Positions 51,148 to 59,985 of a DNA stretch of 64,000 bases are shown piece after piece. Source of the DNA: Paenibacillaceae bacterium (GTDB taxonomy: Bacteria; Bacillota; Clostridia; Lachnospirales; Lachnospiraceae). The notes below the pieces were generated by a model. That model made no database searches. It was not told the DNA's origin and saw only the letters and a program-made list of their open reading frames with translations. The stretch lies in the NCBI GenBank assembly GCA_015057705.1, contig SVDU01000004.1, positions 186,001 through 250,000 of the forward strand. Reading direction: 5' to 3'. Position 1 is the first letter of the stretch; each line of letters starts with the position of its first letter. A program made the translations under genes and the position numbers.

Positions 51148-54100
51148 ATGGCAAGAAAAATGAAAACCATGGATGGAAACCATGCAGCAGCTCATGCATC
51201 CTATGCATTTACTGATGTAGCGGCAATCTATCCTATTACACCGTCTTCACCTATGGCAGAAGCTACAGATGAGTGGTCTACAGACGGAAGAACTAATATT
51301 TTTGGCCAGACAGTGCATATTACAGAGATGCAGTCTGAGGCAGGTGCCGCAGGTGCGGTTCACGGTTCCTTGGCAGCAGGTGCTCTGACCACCACCTATA
51401 CAGCTTCCCAGGGTCTGTTACTCATGATCCCTAATCTTTATAAAATTGCCGGCGAGCAGTTACCTGGTGTAATCAATGTATCTGCACGTGCTATTGCAAG
51501 CCATGCCTTATCAATCTTTGGTGACCACTCTGATGTTTATGCCTGTCGTCAGACCGGTTGTGCAATGTTATGTGAATCCAGCGTACAGGAAGTTATGGAC
51601 TTAACTCCGGTTGCTCATATGGCAGCTCTTGAAGGTAAAGTACCATTTATTAACTTCTTCGATGGTTTCCGTACTTCTCATGAGATCCAGAAGATCGAAA
51701 CATGGGATTATGAAGATTTAAAAGAGATGGTAAATATGGATTCCGTTGATGAGTTCCGTCGTCACGCTTTAAATCCTAATCACCCATGTCTGAGAGGTTC
51801 CGCTCAGAACCCTGATATTTTCTTCCAGGCAAGAGAAGCTTGCAACCCATATTATGATGCACTGCCTGCAATTGTTCAGAAATATATGGATAAGGTAAAT
51901 GCAAAGATTGGTACAGATTACAAACTTTTCAATTATTACGGAGCTGCTGATGCAGATCATGTAATTGTTTCCATGGGTTCTGTAAACGATACTATTGAAG
52001 AGACTCTTGACTATTTAGTTGCAGCTGGCCATAAGGTTGGTGTAGTTAAAGTTCGTCTTTACAGACCTTTCAGCGCACAGGCTCTGATCGATGCAATTCC
52101 TGACACAGTTAAGACCATTTCTGTTTTAGACAGAACAAAAGAACCAGGCTCTTTAGGCGAACCATTATACTTAGATGTTGTTGCAGCATTAAAGGGAACA
52201 AAGTTTGACCAGGTTAAGATTCTTACCGGACGTTATGGTCTTGGTTCCAAAGATACGACTCCAGCTCAGATCGTAGCTGTTTACGAGAACAAGACAAAGA
52301 CTCCGTTCACCATCGGTATTGTGGATGACGTAACTCACCTTTCTCTTGAGACAGGAGCTGAGATCGTTACTACTCCAGAGGGTACCTCTAACTGTAAGTT
52401 CTGGGGTCTTGGTGCTGACGGTACTGTAGGTGCCAATAAGAACTCCATTAAGATCATCGGTGATAATACAGACATGTACGCTCAGGCTTACTTCGATTAT
52501 GATTCCAAGAAGTCCGGCGGTATCACAATGTCTCATTTACGTTTCGGACATAAGCCGATTAAATCCACTTATTTAATCCGCAGAGCTAATTTCGTTGCAT
52601 GCCACAATCCTTCCTATATCCGTAAGTACAACATGGTACAGGAACTGGTTGACGGTGGTGTATTCTTATTAAACTGCCCATGGGATCAGGAAGGCCTTGA
52701 AAAGCACTTACCAGGACAGGTTAAAAAGTATATTGCTGAGCACAACATTAAGTTCTATACCATCGACGGTGTGAAGATCGGTATCGAAACAGGTATGGGT
52801 GCAACCCGTATCAACACCATTCTTCAGTCAGCATTCTTTGAACTGACAGGAATTATCCCTGCAGAAAAAGCAAACGAGCTTATGAAAGCTGCTGCTAAAG
52901 CAACTTACGGCCGTAAAGGTGAAGAGATCGTTCAGAAGAACTGGGCAGCTATTGATGCCGGTGCAAAGGGCGTTGTTAAAATTGAAGTTCCGGAAAGCTG
53001 GAAAAACTGCGAAGACGAAGGTCTTGATTATAAGAAGATCAAAGAAGGAAGACAGGATGTTGTTGATTTCGTTAACAACGTTCAGACAAAAGTTAACGCT
53101 CAGGACGGTAATTCCTTACCAGTATCTGCATTCGTTGATTATGTTGACGGTTCTACACCTTCAGGATCTGCTGCTTACGAGAAACGTGGTATTGCAGTAA
53201 CGATTCCTCAGTGGAATCCAGACAACTGTATTCAGTGTAACTTCTGTTCTTATGTATGTCCTCATGCTGTTATCCGTCCTGTTGCTTTAACAGAGGAAGA
53301 AGCTGCTAAGAGACCAGAGAGCATGAAAGTTCTTCCTATGACCGGAATGCCAGGATATCAGTTCGCAATCACTGTATCTGCATTTGACTGTACCGGCTGC
53401 GGATCCTGTGCAAATGTTTGTCCTGGAAAGAAGGGCGAAAAAGCTCTTACTATGGTAAACATGGAAGCTAACTGCGACGTAACACAGGAAAGATTTGAAT
53501 ATGGTCAGTCTCTGCCAATTAAGCAGGAAGTTATTGATAAATTCAAAGAAGCAACTGTTAAGGGAAGCCAGTTCAAACAGCCTCTTCTTGAGTACTCAGG
53601 AGCATGCGCAGGCTGCGGCGAGACACCTTATGCTAAATTAATCACTCAGTTATTCGGTGACAGAATGTACATTGCCAATGCAACTGGATGTTCTTCCATC
53701 TGGGGTAACTCCTCACCTTCTACACCATACACCGTAAATGCAAAGGGACAGGGTCCTGCATGGGCAAACTCCTTATTTGAGGATAATGCTGAGTTCGGTT
53801 ACGGTATGCTTTTAGCTCAGAATGCAATTAGAGAAGGCTTAAAGAGCAAAGTAGAAGAAATCGCTAATTCCGATAAAGCATCTGATGAAGTAAAAGCAGC
53901 ATGCAAAGAGTATTTAGATACCTTCAGCATCGGTGTTACCAACGGTTCTGCATCTGACAAACTGGTTGCAGCATTAGATGGTATTGATTGCGAATTAGCA
54001 AAAGCTGTAGTAAAAAATAAAGATTTCCTTGGTAAGAAGTCTCAGTGGATCTTTGGTGGTGACGGCTGGGCATATGATATCGGCTTCGGCGGTGTTGACC

Positions 54101-54687
54101 ACGTTCTTGCAAGCGGTAAGGACATCAACATCATGGTATTCGATACTGAGATCTATTCCAATACAGGCGGTCAGTCTTCCAAGGCTACCAAGACTGGTGC
54201 AGTAGCACAGTTCGCAGCTGGCGGAAAAGATACGAAGAAGAAAGATCTTGCAAGCATTGCTATGAGTTATGGTTATGTATACGTTGCTCAGATCGCTATG
54301 GGTGCTGATTACAATCAGACTGTTAAAGCAATTGCAGAGGCAGAAGCTTATCCAGGTCCATCCTTAATTATCGCATACGCTCCATGTATCAGCCATGGTA
54401 TCAAGAAGGGTATGTCAAAGGCACAGACAGAAGAGAAACTTGCTGTAGAGTGCGGATACTGGAATAACTTCCGTTTCAATCCTGCTGCTGAGAAGAAGTT
54501 CTCCTTAGACAGCAAGGCTCCTGCACTGGAAGGATATCAGGAATTCTTAAAGGGTGAAGTTCGTTACGCATCCTTAGCAATGAAGAATCCGGAAAGAGCA
54601 GCTGAATTATTCTCCAAGAATGAGGATGATGCAAAATCAAGATTTGAATATCTTCAGAAGCTGGTTACTTTATATGGCAATGAATAA
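51148..54687 (+). CDS. nifJ: Pyruvate:ferredoxin (flavodoxin) oxidoreductase
   Basis: PFOR converts pyruvate and CoA to acetyl-CoA and CO2 with reduction of ferredoxin. The 1179-residue single-chain form carries all domains in order. The N-terminal pyrimidine-binding domain (AIYPITPSSPMAEATDEWS) comes first. The 2[4Fe-4S] ferredoxin domain has CIQCNFCSYVCP (about 691) and CTGCGSCANVCP (about 750). The C-terminal TPP domain has CAGCGETPYAKL (about 820) and GGDGWAYDIGFGGVDHVLA. Codon use is strongly biased, as in highly expressed genes. The gene is monocistronic between its own promoter and a perfect terminator. Its ferredoxin would feed the Rnf complex encoded at 2.4-7.5 kb. Confidence 0.97.
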   Translation: MARKMKTMDGNHAAAHASYAFTDVAAIYPITPSSPMAEATDEWSTDGRTNIFGQTVHITEMQSEAGAAGAVHGSLAAGALTTTYTASQGLLLMIPNLYKIAGEQLPGVINVSARAIASHALSIFGDHSDVYACRQTGCAMLCESSVQEVMDLTPVAHMAALEGKVPFINFFDGFRTSHEIQKIETWDYEDLKEMVNMDSVDEFRRHALNPNHPCLRGSAQNPDIFFQAREACNPYYDALPAIVQKYMDKVNAKIGTDYKLFNYYGAADADHVIVSMGSVNDTIEETLDYLVAAGHKVGVVKVRLYRPFSAQALIDAIPDTVKTISVLDRTKEPGSLGEPLYLDVVAALKGTKFDQVKILTGRYGLGSKDTTPAQIVAVYENKTKTPFTIGIVDDVTHLSLETGAEIVTTPEGTSNCKFWGLGADGTVGANKNSIKIIGDNTDMYAQAYFDYDSKKSGGITMSHLRFGHKPIKSTYLIRRANFVACHNPSYIRKYNMVQELVDGGVFLLNCPWDQEGLEKHLPGQVKKYIAEHNIKFYTIDGVKIGIETGMGATRINTILQSAFFELTGIIPAEKANELMKAAAKATYGRKGEEIVQKNWAAIDAGAKGVVKIEVPESWKNCEDEGLDYKKIKEGRQDVVDFVNNVQTKVNAQDGNSLPVSAFVDYVDGSTPSGSAAYEKRGIAVTIPQWNPDNCIQCNFCSYVCPHAVIRPVALTEEEAAKRPESMKVLPMTGMPGYQFAITVSAFDCTGCGSCANVCPGKKGEKALTMVNMEANCDVTQERFEYGQSLPIKQEVIDKFKEATVKGSQFKQPLLEYSGACAGCGETPYAKLITQLFGDRMYIANATGCSSIWGNSSPSTPYTVNAKGQGPAWANSLFEDNAEFGYGMLLAQNAIREGLKSKVEEIANSDKASDEVKAACKEYLDTFSIGVTNGSASDKLVAALDGIDCELAKAVVKNKDFLGKKSQWIFGGDGWAYDIGFGGVDHVLASGKDINIMVFDTEIYSNTGGQSSKATKTGAVAQFAAGGKDTKKKDLASIAMSYGYVYVAQIAMGADYNQTVKAIAEAEAYPGPSLIIAYAPCISHGIKKGMSKAQTEEKLAVECGYWNNFRFNPAAEKKFSLDSKAPALEGYQEFLKGEVRYASLAMKNPERAAELFSKNEDDAKSRFEYLQKLVTLYGNE

Positions 54688-54700
54688 TTAGAATATTGAT

Positions 54701-54745
54701 AAAAAGAGGTGCACCTGGTCAGAAGACCGGGTGCACCTCTTTTTA
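54701..54745 (+). terminator. Terminator after PFOR gene
   Basis: AAAAAGAGGTGCACC (54701-54715) pairs with GGTGCACCTCTTTTT (from about 54730), extending through CTGGTC/GACCGG around AGAA; a very stable intrinsic terminator. Confidence 0.93.
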
Positions 54746-54877
54746 TCGCGTATCCATACTGTATATAACCCCAAATTTGATATTATGATAGCAAATACGG
54801 GATGATTCCCGTCTGACAGGCACTGAGGATTGTTCGCGGAATAAACTTAATATATAACAATAATAAAGAGGGATTTT

Positions 54878-55732
54878 ATGGGGATTATTTATTATATGCA
54901 AGATGACACCAACCAAAATCAAACCCCTGACACCAATCAGGAAGTCAACACATCGCCATCAGATACTCTTGATGAGCCAGATACCCAGGATACCCCGTCT
55001 AATGTACCCACTCCAGATGTTAGTGAGGATTGGCCGCTGAAACGAAATCCCAGTGAAAATTCGGATACTGATGAACATTGGACTTCCGTTATCACCGTGT
55101 TTCCCAAGCCGATTATACCATGCTATTTTTGCAATACCAGTGAATACGGACTGGTAAGATTTTTAAATGCTGCTGTGGGTTACGATCCATTTCAGATCTA
55201 TATTAACAAACAAATTGCGGTAAATGGACTGGATAACGGGGACATGAGTCAATACGGAAGAGTTTCGGTCAAGACGCAGACTGTGACTGTACAAGGGGAG
55301 AATGGATACGTTTATTTAGAAAAACAGATTGATGTCCCACTGGGGCAGGCAATGACAGTGGCAGTGTTCAATTCAGATACCGGTCTTGAAATAATGGAGA
55401 TCATGGATATGTACTGCAACGGTGGAATTAACACCGGGTGCTTTCGGGTCTGCAATTTATCCATTACAAATCGAAAAGTGAACGTATTTTTAAATGGAGG
55501 AGTACTTACATTTAAGGAGGTGGACTATAAAGAGGTTACCGCCTTTAAATACCAAAAGATCGGTTTTTACCTGGTTTCGGTAATGAGCAGCAATGCCCAG
55601 AGCGAGAATACTCTGCTTTCTTCTAATCTTTACATCAGAGGAAATGCTTCTTATACATTATATGTATTTAACTGGAGCAATACTATGAATGCGATTCGGA
55701 TTCTGATTGTTGAAGACAGAAGAAATTATTAA
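54878..55732 (+). CDS. DUF4397-like protein with acidic Thr/Pro/Asp-rich N-terminus
   Basis: The 284-residue protein starts with about 70 residues of Asp/Thr/Asn/Pro-rich low complexity (DDTNQNQTPDTNQEVNTSPS). Two beta-rich modules follow. The first, VRFLNAAVGYDPFQIYINKQ (about 91-110) with YGRVSVKTQTVTV, has the feel of DUF4397 domains. The second (CFRVCNLSITNRKVNVFLNGG) looks like a repeat of it. No signal peptide or anchor was found, although the domain is usually extracytoplasmic, so a spore-coat or non-classically exported role is possible. It is a single gene, and the start ATG has a GAGGG site. Confidence 0.72.
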   Translation: MGIIYYMQDDTNQNQTPDTNQEVNTSPSDTLDEPDTQDTPSNVPTPDVSEDWPLKRNPSENSDTDEHWTSVITVFPKPIIPCYFCNTSEYGLVRFLNAAVGYDPFQIYINKQIAVNGLDNGDMSQYGRVSVKTQTVTVQGENGYVYLEKQIDVPLGQAMTVAVFNSDTGLEIMEIMDMYCNGGINTGCFRVCNLSITNRKVNVFLNGGVLTFKEVDYKEVTAFKYQKIGFYLVSVMSSNAQSENTLLSSNLYIRGNASYTLYVFNWSNTMNAIRILIVEDRRNY

Positions 55733-55738
55733 AATAAT

Positions 55739-55769
55739 CCTGCCTCCGGTTGACAGATCGGAGGCAATC
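55739..55769. repeat. Inverted repeat overlapping the GntR operon promoter
   Basis: TGCCTCCG (55741-55748) pairs with CGGAGGCA (55759-55766) around GTTGACAGAT. The loop contains the -35 box of the following promoter, so the repeat may be a weak terminator of the upstream gene, an operator, or both. Confidence 0.5.
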
Positions 55770-55778
55770 TGCTATATT
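55750..55778 (+). promoter_or_regulatory. Promoter of the GntR/ABC operon
   Basis: TTGACA (55750-55755), a 17-base spacer and TATATT (55773-55778), 44 bases before the GntR gene. AAGTGTATT and AAATGTGTT repeats just downstream may be regulator sites. Confidence 0.75.
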
Positions 55779-55821
55779 AAGTGTATTAAATGTGTTGGTA
55801 CAGTTAAGAAAGAGGTGAATT

Positions 55822-56217
55822 ATGATTCTGCTTGATTATAAAGATCGCAGACCTATCTATGAACAGATAGTGGAAAAATTAAAAGACCTTATGATTTGCG
55901 GAGTATTGGAACAAGACAGCCAGCTGCCTTCTGTCAGAAGTCTGGCCACAGATTTATCCATTAATCCCAATACCATACAGAGAGCCTATATGGAGCTTGA
56001 GAGGAGAGGTTTTATTTATTCCGTGAAAGGAAGAGGCAGTTTTGTTGCAGATACCAGTTCCATCCGTGCTCTGAAAACCAGTGAATTAAAAAATAAGCTG
56101 GGGGACTGGGTTGAAGAGGCAAAGCGGGCTGGAATAAAAGAGGATAAAGCACATTCGTGGCTGGCAGAGGAATGGATTTATGAAGAAAACGGATCAGGGG
56201 GAGGAGTGAAGGAATGA
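55822..56217 (+). CDS. GntR-family regulator (YtrA subfamily)
   Basis: This 131-residue protein consists of a GntR winged helix (RPIYEQIVEKLKDLMICG; LPSVRSLATDLSINPNTIQRAYMELERRGFIYSVKGRGSFV, about 34-74) with a short C-terminal dimerisation helix, the size typical of YtrA. Such regulators repress the ABC genes they precede and respond to cell-wall or other stress. It overlaps the ATPase gene by 4 bases (ATGA). Confidence 0.92.
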   Translation: MILLDYKDRRPIYEQIVEKLKDLMICGVLEQDSQLPSVRSLATDLSINPNTIQRAYMELERRGFIYSVKGRGSFVADTSSIRALKTSELKNKLGDWVEEAKRAGIKEDKAHSWLAEEWIYEENGSGGGVKE

Positions 56218-57113
56218 TTAAGGCAGAAAATTTGACAAAACAATTTGATAATATCATGGCGCTGGACCATGTTAGTGCTGAGATAAAGGACGGGAATGTA
56301 TTTGGTCTGATCGGTACCAATGGCGCTGGTAAGAGCACTTTTTTAAGGCTTTTAAGCGGAATTTTAAAACCAGATGAGGGAACTGTTACCATAGATGGAG
56401 AGTCTGTCTTTGAAAATGAGAATGTGAAGAAGAGATTTTTCTATATTTCAGATGATCAGTATTATTTTAATAATGCAACTCCCCGGGATATGATGGAATT
56501 TTATAGTAAAGTTTATCCGGAATTTGATCGGAAGCGCTTTGAAAGTCTGATCGGTAATTTTGGGTTGGAAATGAGAAGAAAGGTACATACCTTTTCAAAG
56601 GGTATGAAGAAGCAGCTGTCAGTAGCCTGCGGCATCAGTGCCAATACAGATTATTTATTCTGTGATGAGACATTTGATGGTCTGGATCCGGTTATGCGCC
56701 AGGCAGTAAAAAGTATTTTTGCCAATGATATGGCGGAAAGAAATTTAACTCCCATTATCGCCTCTCACAATTTAAGGGAGCTGGAAGACATATGTGACCA
56801 TGTAGGACTGCTCCATAGAGGAGGCATACTGCTTTCAAAGGATTTAGATGATTTAAAGCTGAATATTCACAAGGTTCAGTGCGTGTTAAAAGATGGTATG
56901 ACAGAGGCCGATCTGGTATCCTTAGACCGGATTAAGACGGAGACGAGAGGAAAGCTGTATACCATGACAGTGCGGGGAACCAAGGAAGAGGTTGTTGGTA
57001 TGATGGAATCCTTCCAGCCTGTCTTCTATGAAATTATTCCCTTATCGCTGGAAGAAATATTTATAAGTGAAACGGAGGTGGCAGGATATGACATCAAAAA
57101 GCTTATTTTTTAA
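56214..57113 (+). CDS. ABC transporter ATPase (YtrB/CcmA-like)
   Basis: The 299-residue ATPase has Walker A GTNGAGKST (about 36-44), a signature motif in the weak form FSKGMKKQL (about 128-136), Walker B YLFCDETFDGLDP (about 148-160) and the H-loop IASHNLRELED. The Cys-Asp-Glu at the Walker B end is common in this subgroup. The C-terminal 80 residues fit the extension of YtrB-type proteins. It is coupled to the GntR gene (4-base overlap) and to the permease gene (26-base overlap). Confidence 0.92.
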   Translation: MIKAENLTKQFDNIMALDHVSAEIKDGNVFGLIGTNGAGKSTFLRLLSGILKPDEGTVTIDGESVFENENVKKRFFYISDDQYYFNNATPRDMMEFYSKVYPEFDRKRFESLIGNFGLEMRRKVHTFSKGMKKQLSVACGISANTDYLFCDETFDGLDPVMRQAVKSIFANDMAERNLTPIIASHNLRELEDICDHVGLLHRGGILLSKDLDDLKLNIHKVQCVLKDGMTEADLVSLDRIKTETRGKLYTMTVRGTKEEVVGMMESFQPVFYEIIPLSLEEIFISETEVAGYDIKKLIF

Positions 57114-59253
57114 ACTGATACAGGAAGATGGTAAGCGCAGACTTTGGGCGGTGACTCTTGCTTTTCTGATGTTTTTCTTCTCACTCCCGGTAACCATAGC
57201 TATGGTAATTGGAGAATCTTTGAAACAAGAGGAAACCATAGCCAGTATTCATTCTCAACTAAGGCATTTAATGGGATTTCAGAATGGTTTTATCACCTTT
57301 TTGCTGATTGTTTTATCCATTGTGATGGGAGTTACAAGTTTTTCCTATCTCCACTCCAGACAAAAGGTTGACTTCTATCATGGAATTCCGGTAAACAGAA
57401 AACACTTATTCTGGGCCAATTATCTGAATGGTATATTGATTGTGGCAGTTGTTTATGGGGTTAATTTAATTCTTACCCTGGGCGTTACTACGGCTTATGG
57501 TATATCACCTTCTGAACTTATGGGTACAGTTATTTCAGGATATCTGCTTTTTCTGCTTCATTATGCCATGATCTACGCTGTTACAGTGCTGGCGATGATT
57601 ATGACAGGAAGCGTGATTGTAGGTATATTTGGCACAGCAGTTTTTGAAGGTTATTTTACAATTTTACTATTTATTTTACAGGGGTGTTATGGATACTTTT
57701 TTCATACCAGCTATAGAAGCGGAGAAGAACTGTTCCGCCCGTTTCTGGTAAAATCTTCTCCATATGCAATATTTATTTATAATGTTGCACTTGATAATGG
57801 CGGGAGACTGGGTGCTGAATTAGTTTCTCAGATTATAATTGTAGCTCTCTTATTTGTTATATTCACCTTCCTTTGTCTGTTCTTATATAGAAAAAGAGGT
57901 TCTGAGTCTGCAAAAAAGGCAATGGCATTTAAAGTCAGTATGCCGATTATCCGGATTCCTATTGTTGTTTTATCTTCCCTTTCTGGATGCTTTGTTTTCT
58001 GGACCATCCGCTCTGATATGGGATGGGCGGTATTTGGATTGCTTTGTGGCATGTTTTTATCTCATTGTGTCATTGAAATCATATACCACTTTGATTTTAG
58101 AAAATTATTTTCAAATTGGAAGCAGATGATTGCCTCAGCTCTTGTAGCGGCAGTGATATTTGGTGGCTTCCAAATGGATCTGTTTGGATATGACAGTTAT
58201 ATCCCTTCGGAAAATTCCATAGATTCCATGGCGATATCCTTGAATAATGATAACAATTGGGTTTCTTATGGAGATGCAGTGCGGGATACCATAGATGATT
58301 ATAGCTGGCAGTATCAAAATGGAGATGATTATATCTTCAGCCATATGAAGCTGGAGAATAAAGCACCGGCTCTGTCTATGGTTAAAAAGGCAATTGAATA
58401 TAACAGGGGAAAAAATTGGGATAGATTTACTGATAACGATTGGGATCAATCAGACAGGAGCTGTGATTTCTCTGTAAAATATACCCTTAAGAACGGAAAA
58501 AATGTATATCGCAGCTATTCCCTGAAAAATTCAGAGGTAAAAGAGGAACTGTCCCAGCTATACGAAGATCAGGACTTCATTCAGGGAGTATATCCTATTT
58601 TCAGTCAGACAACTGAGAATACATCTGCAGTGAGAGTCAGCAGAGGATCACAGTCAAGTATTATAAGTCGTGACAAAAATGGTACAGATAAGGCTATGAC
58701 GGAAAAACTCCTTCTTGCATATCAGACAGATTTAAGCCAGTTGAAAGTTGAGACTATGAGCAGAGAAAATCCGGTAGCCTCCATTCAGTTTATGACAAAG
58801 ATTCAAGCTGAAGCAGACAGTAAGAGAGAGGGAAACCAGAATTCCTGGCAGTATAGTGATCTGACTTCCAGAGGGTACTACCCGATCTATCCTTCCTTTA
58901 CGAATACTCTGAATTTATTAAAAGAATGCCAGCTGGATGTAGATAGCTGGACTTCCTATGAAGAAATTAAAGAAATCAGTTTTGATTTAAGCCAGTTATC
59001 TAAGTATGATAAGGAACCTTATGAAAACAGCAGTTCTCAATACTATACAGTTTCAGATCCGCAGCTGATTGCTCAGATTATGAGTCAGGCCGCCATTGAT
59101 GAATATGCAGGCATGAACCCGTTTGGTATCTGGAATACAGATCGTATCAGTTTTTCTGCTGTCAGCAGTGCGTTGGGCAATCGCAGTGAGATTCAGTATA
59201 TTGTACCTCTAAAACAGCTTCCTGATTCCGTAAGAGAGGCGCTAAAGCCATAA
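57088..59253 (+). CDS. ABC-2-like permease with large soluble C-terminal domain
   Basis: The 721-residue protein starts inside the ATPase gene. ATG 57088 is 8 bases after GGAGGT (57074-57079); an upstream in-frame ATG (57067) lacks such a site. About ten helices occupy residues 15-370, then a soluble part of about 340 residues follows (YDSYIPSENSIDSMAISLNNDNNWVSYGDAV...), probably outside the cell. This resembles the YtrC/YtrD-like permeases encoded with GntR regulators in Lachnospiraceae, with a family-specific extracellular domain. Substrate unknown; export or sensing of a cell-wall-active compound is plausible. Confidence 0.82.
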   Translation: MTSKSLFFKLIQEDGKRRLWAVTLAFLMFFFSLPVTIAMVIGESLKQEETIASIHSQLRHLMGFQNGFITFLLIVLSIVMGVTSFSYLHSRQKVDFYHGIPVNRKHLFWANYLNGILIVAVVYGVNLILTLGVTTAYGISPSELMGTVISGYLLFLLHYAMIYAVTVLAMIMTGSVIVGIFGTAVFEGYFTILLFILQGCYGYFFHTSYRSGEELFRPFLVKSSPYAIFIYNVALDNGGRLGAELVSQIIIVALLFVIFTFLCLFLYRKRGSESAKKAMAFKVSMPIIRIPIVVLSSLSGCFVFWTIRSDMGWAVFGLLCGMFLSHCVIEIIYHFDFRKLFSNWKQMIASALVAAVIFGGFQMDLFGYDSYIPSENSIDSMAISLNNDNNWVSYGDAVRDTIDDYSWQYQNGDDYIFSHMKLENKAPALSMVKKAIEYNRGKNWDRFTDNDWDQSDRSCDFSVKYTLKNGKNVYRSYSLKNSEVKEELSQLYEDQDFIQGVYPIFSQTTENTSAVRVSRGSQSSIISRDKNGTDKAMTEKLLLAYQTDLSQLKVETMSRENPVASIQFMTKIQAEADSKREGNQNSWQYSDLTSRGYYPIYPSFTNTLNLLKECQLDVDSWTSYEEIKEISFDLSQLSKYDKEPYENSSSQYYTVSDPQLIAQIMSQAAIDEYAGMNPFGIWNTDRISFSAVSSALGNRSEIQYIVPLKQLPDSVREALKP

Positions 59254-59279
59254 ACAGGAACTGTGATAACAGTCTTTCA

Positions 59280-59308
59280 TTGACTTTTTCTTCCAATAAA
59301 GTTACAAT
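59280..59308 (+). promoter_or_regulatory. Promoter of the zinc-ribbon gene
   Basis: TTGACT (59280-59285), a 17-base spacer and TACAAT (59303-59308), 32 bases before the ATG at 59341. Confidence 0.78.
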
Positions 59309-59340
59309 GGTAGGAGCAAAAGTCAAAGGAGGAATCACGG

Positions 59341-59823
59341 ATGGCATTTTTTGAAGAGCTGGGAAAGACACTTAGTGATACCGGCAAAGAGGTTGCAACG
59401 AAGGCGAAAGCATTGACTGAGACGATACAGCTAAAGACACAGATCGGTGCAGAGAAAACCAAGCTGGAAGAAGCTTATGCAGTCATTGGAAAACTGTATT
59501 ATGAAGACAACAGTGAGCCTAAGGAAGCTTATACCAAAGCTTATGAAGCTGTCAGAGCCAGCCGGGCAAGAATTGCCGCCCTGGAGATTGAATTGACCCA
59601 AAGCGAAGGCAGCCGTATCTGTGCGGAATGCGGAGCAAAGGTTCCCAAAAGCTCTCTGTTTTGCGGCAAGTGCGGGGCACCTGTGAAAGAGGCAGCAGCT
59701 GATCCTGATTCAGAAGAGATGGATGAGAAGGAGCAGACTACTTCTGCAGAGGAAGTGAATGTAACTGCCGGCATTAACGCTGTGAATGATGATGTGTTTG
59801 AACCTACGGAAGAACAGGAATGA
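59341..59823 (+). CDS. Coiled-coil zinc-ribbon protein
   Basis: The 160-residue protein has a helical N-terminal half (about 1-90, FFEELGKTLSDTGKEVATKAKAL, predicted coiled coil). A zinc ribbon (Cys94, Cys97, Cys108, Cys111 in ICAECGAKV...LFCGKCGAPV) and an acidic disordered tail follow. This layout is widespread in Clostridia, and the function is not established. It is a single gene with its own promoter and terminator; the ribosome-binding site is AGGAGG. Confidence 0.85.
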   Translation: MAFFEELGKTLSDTGKEVATKAKALTETIQLKTQIGAEKTKLEEAYAVIGKLYYEDNSEPKEAYTKAYEAVRASRARIAALEIELTQSEGSRICAECGAKVPKSSLFCGKCGAPVKEAAADPDSEEMDEKEQTTSAEEVNVTAGINAVNDDVFEPTEEQE

Positions 59824-59829
59824 TTACTA

Positions 59830-59858
59830 AGGGCCGGATTGAATCCGGTCCTTTTTTT
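59830..59858 (+). terminator. Terminator after zinc-ribbon gene
   Basis: GGGCCGGATT pairs with GAATCCGGTCC and eight T follow (about 59830-59858). Confidence 0.87.
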
Positions 59859-59985
59859 TGGTGTGCCCGCCATTAAGAAAATTTCCTCCTACACGATGCT
59901 AATTTAAAAAAAGGTATGTAAATTTGCTGTAAAATGTGGTAGACTAAACCCGGTTCGTAAATGTGCATAGAAGATGAGGTATACA

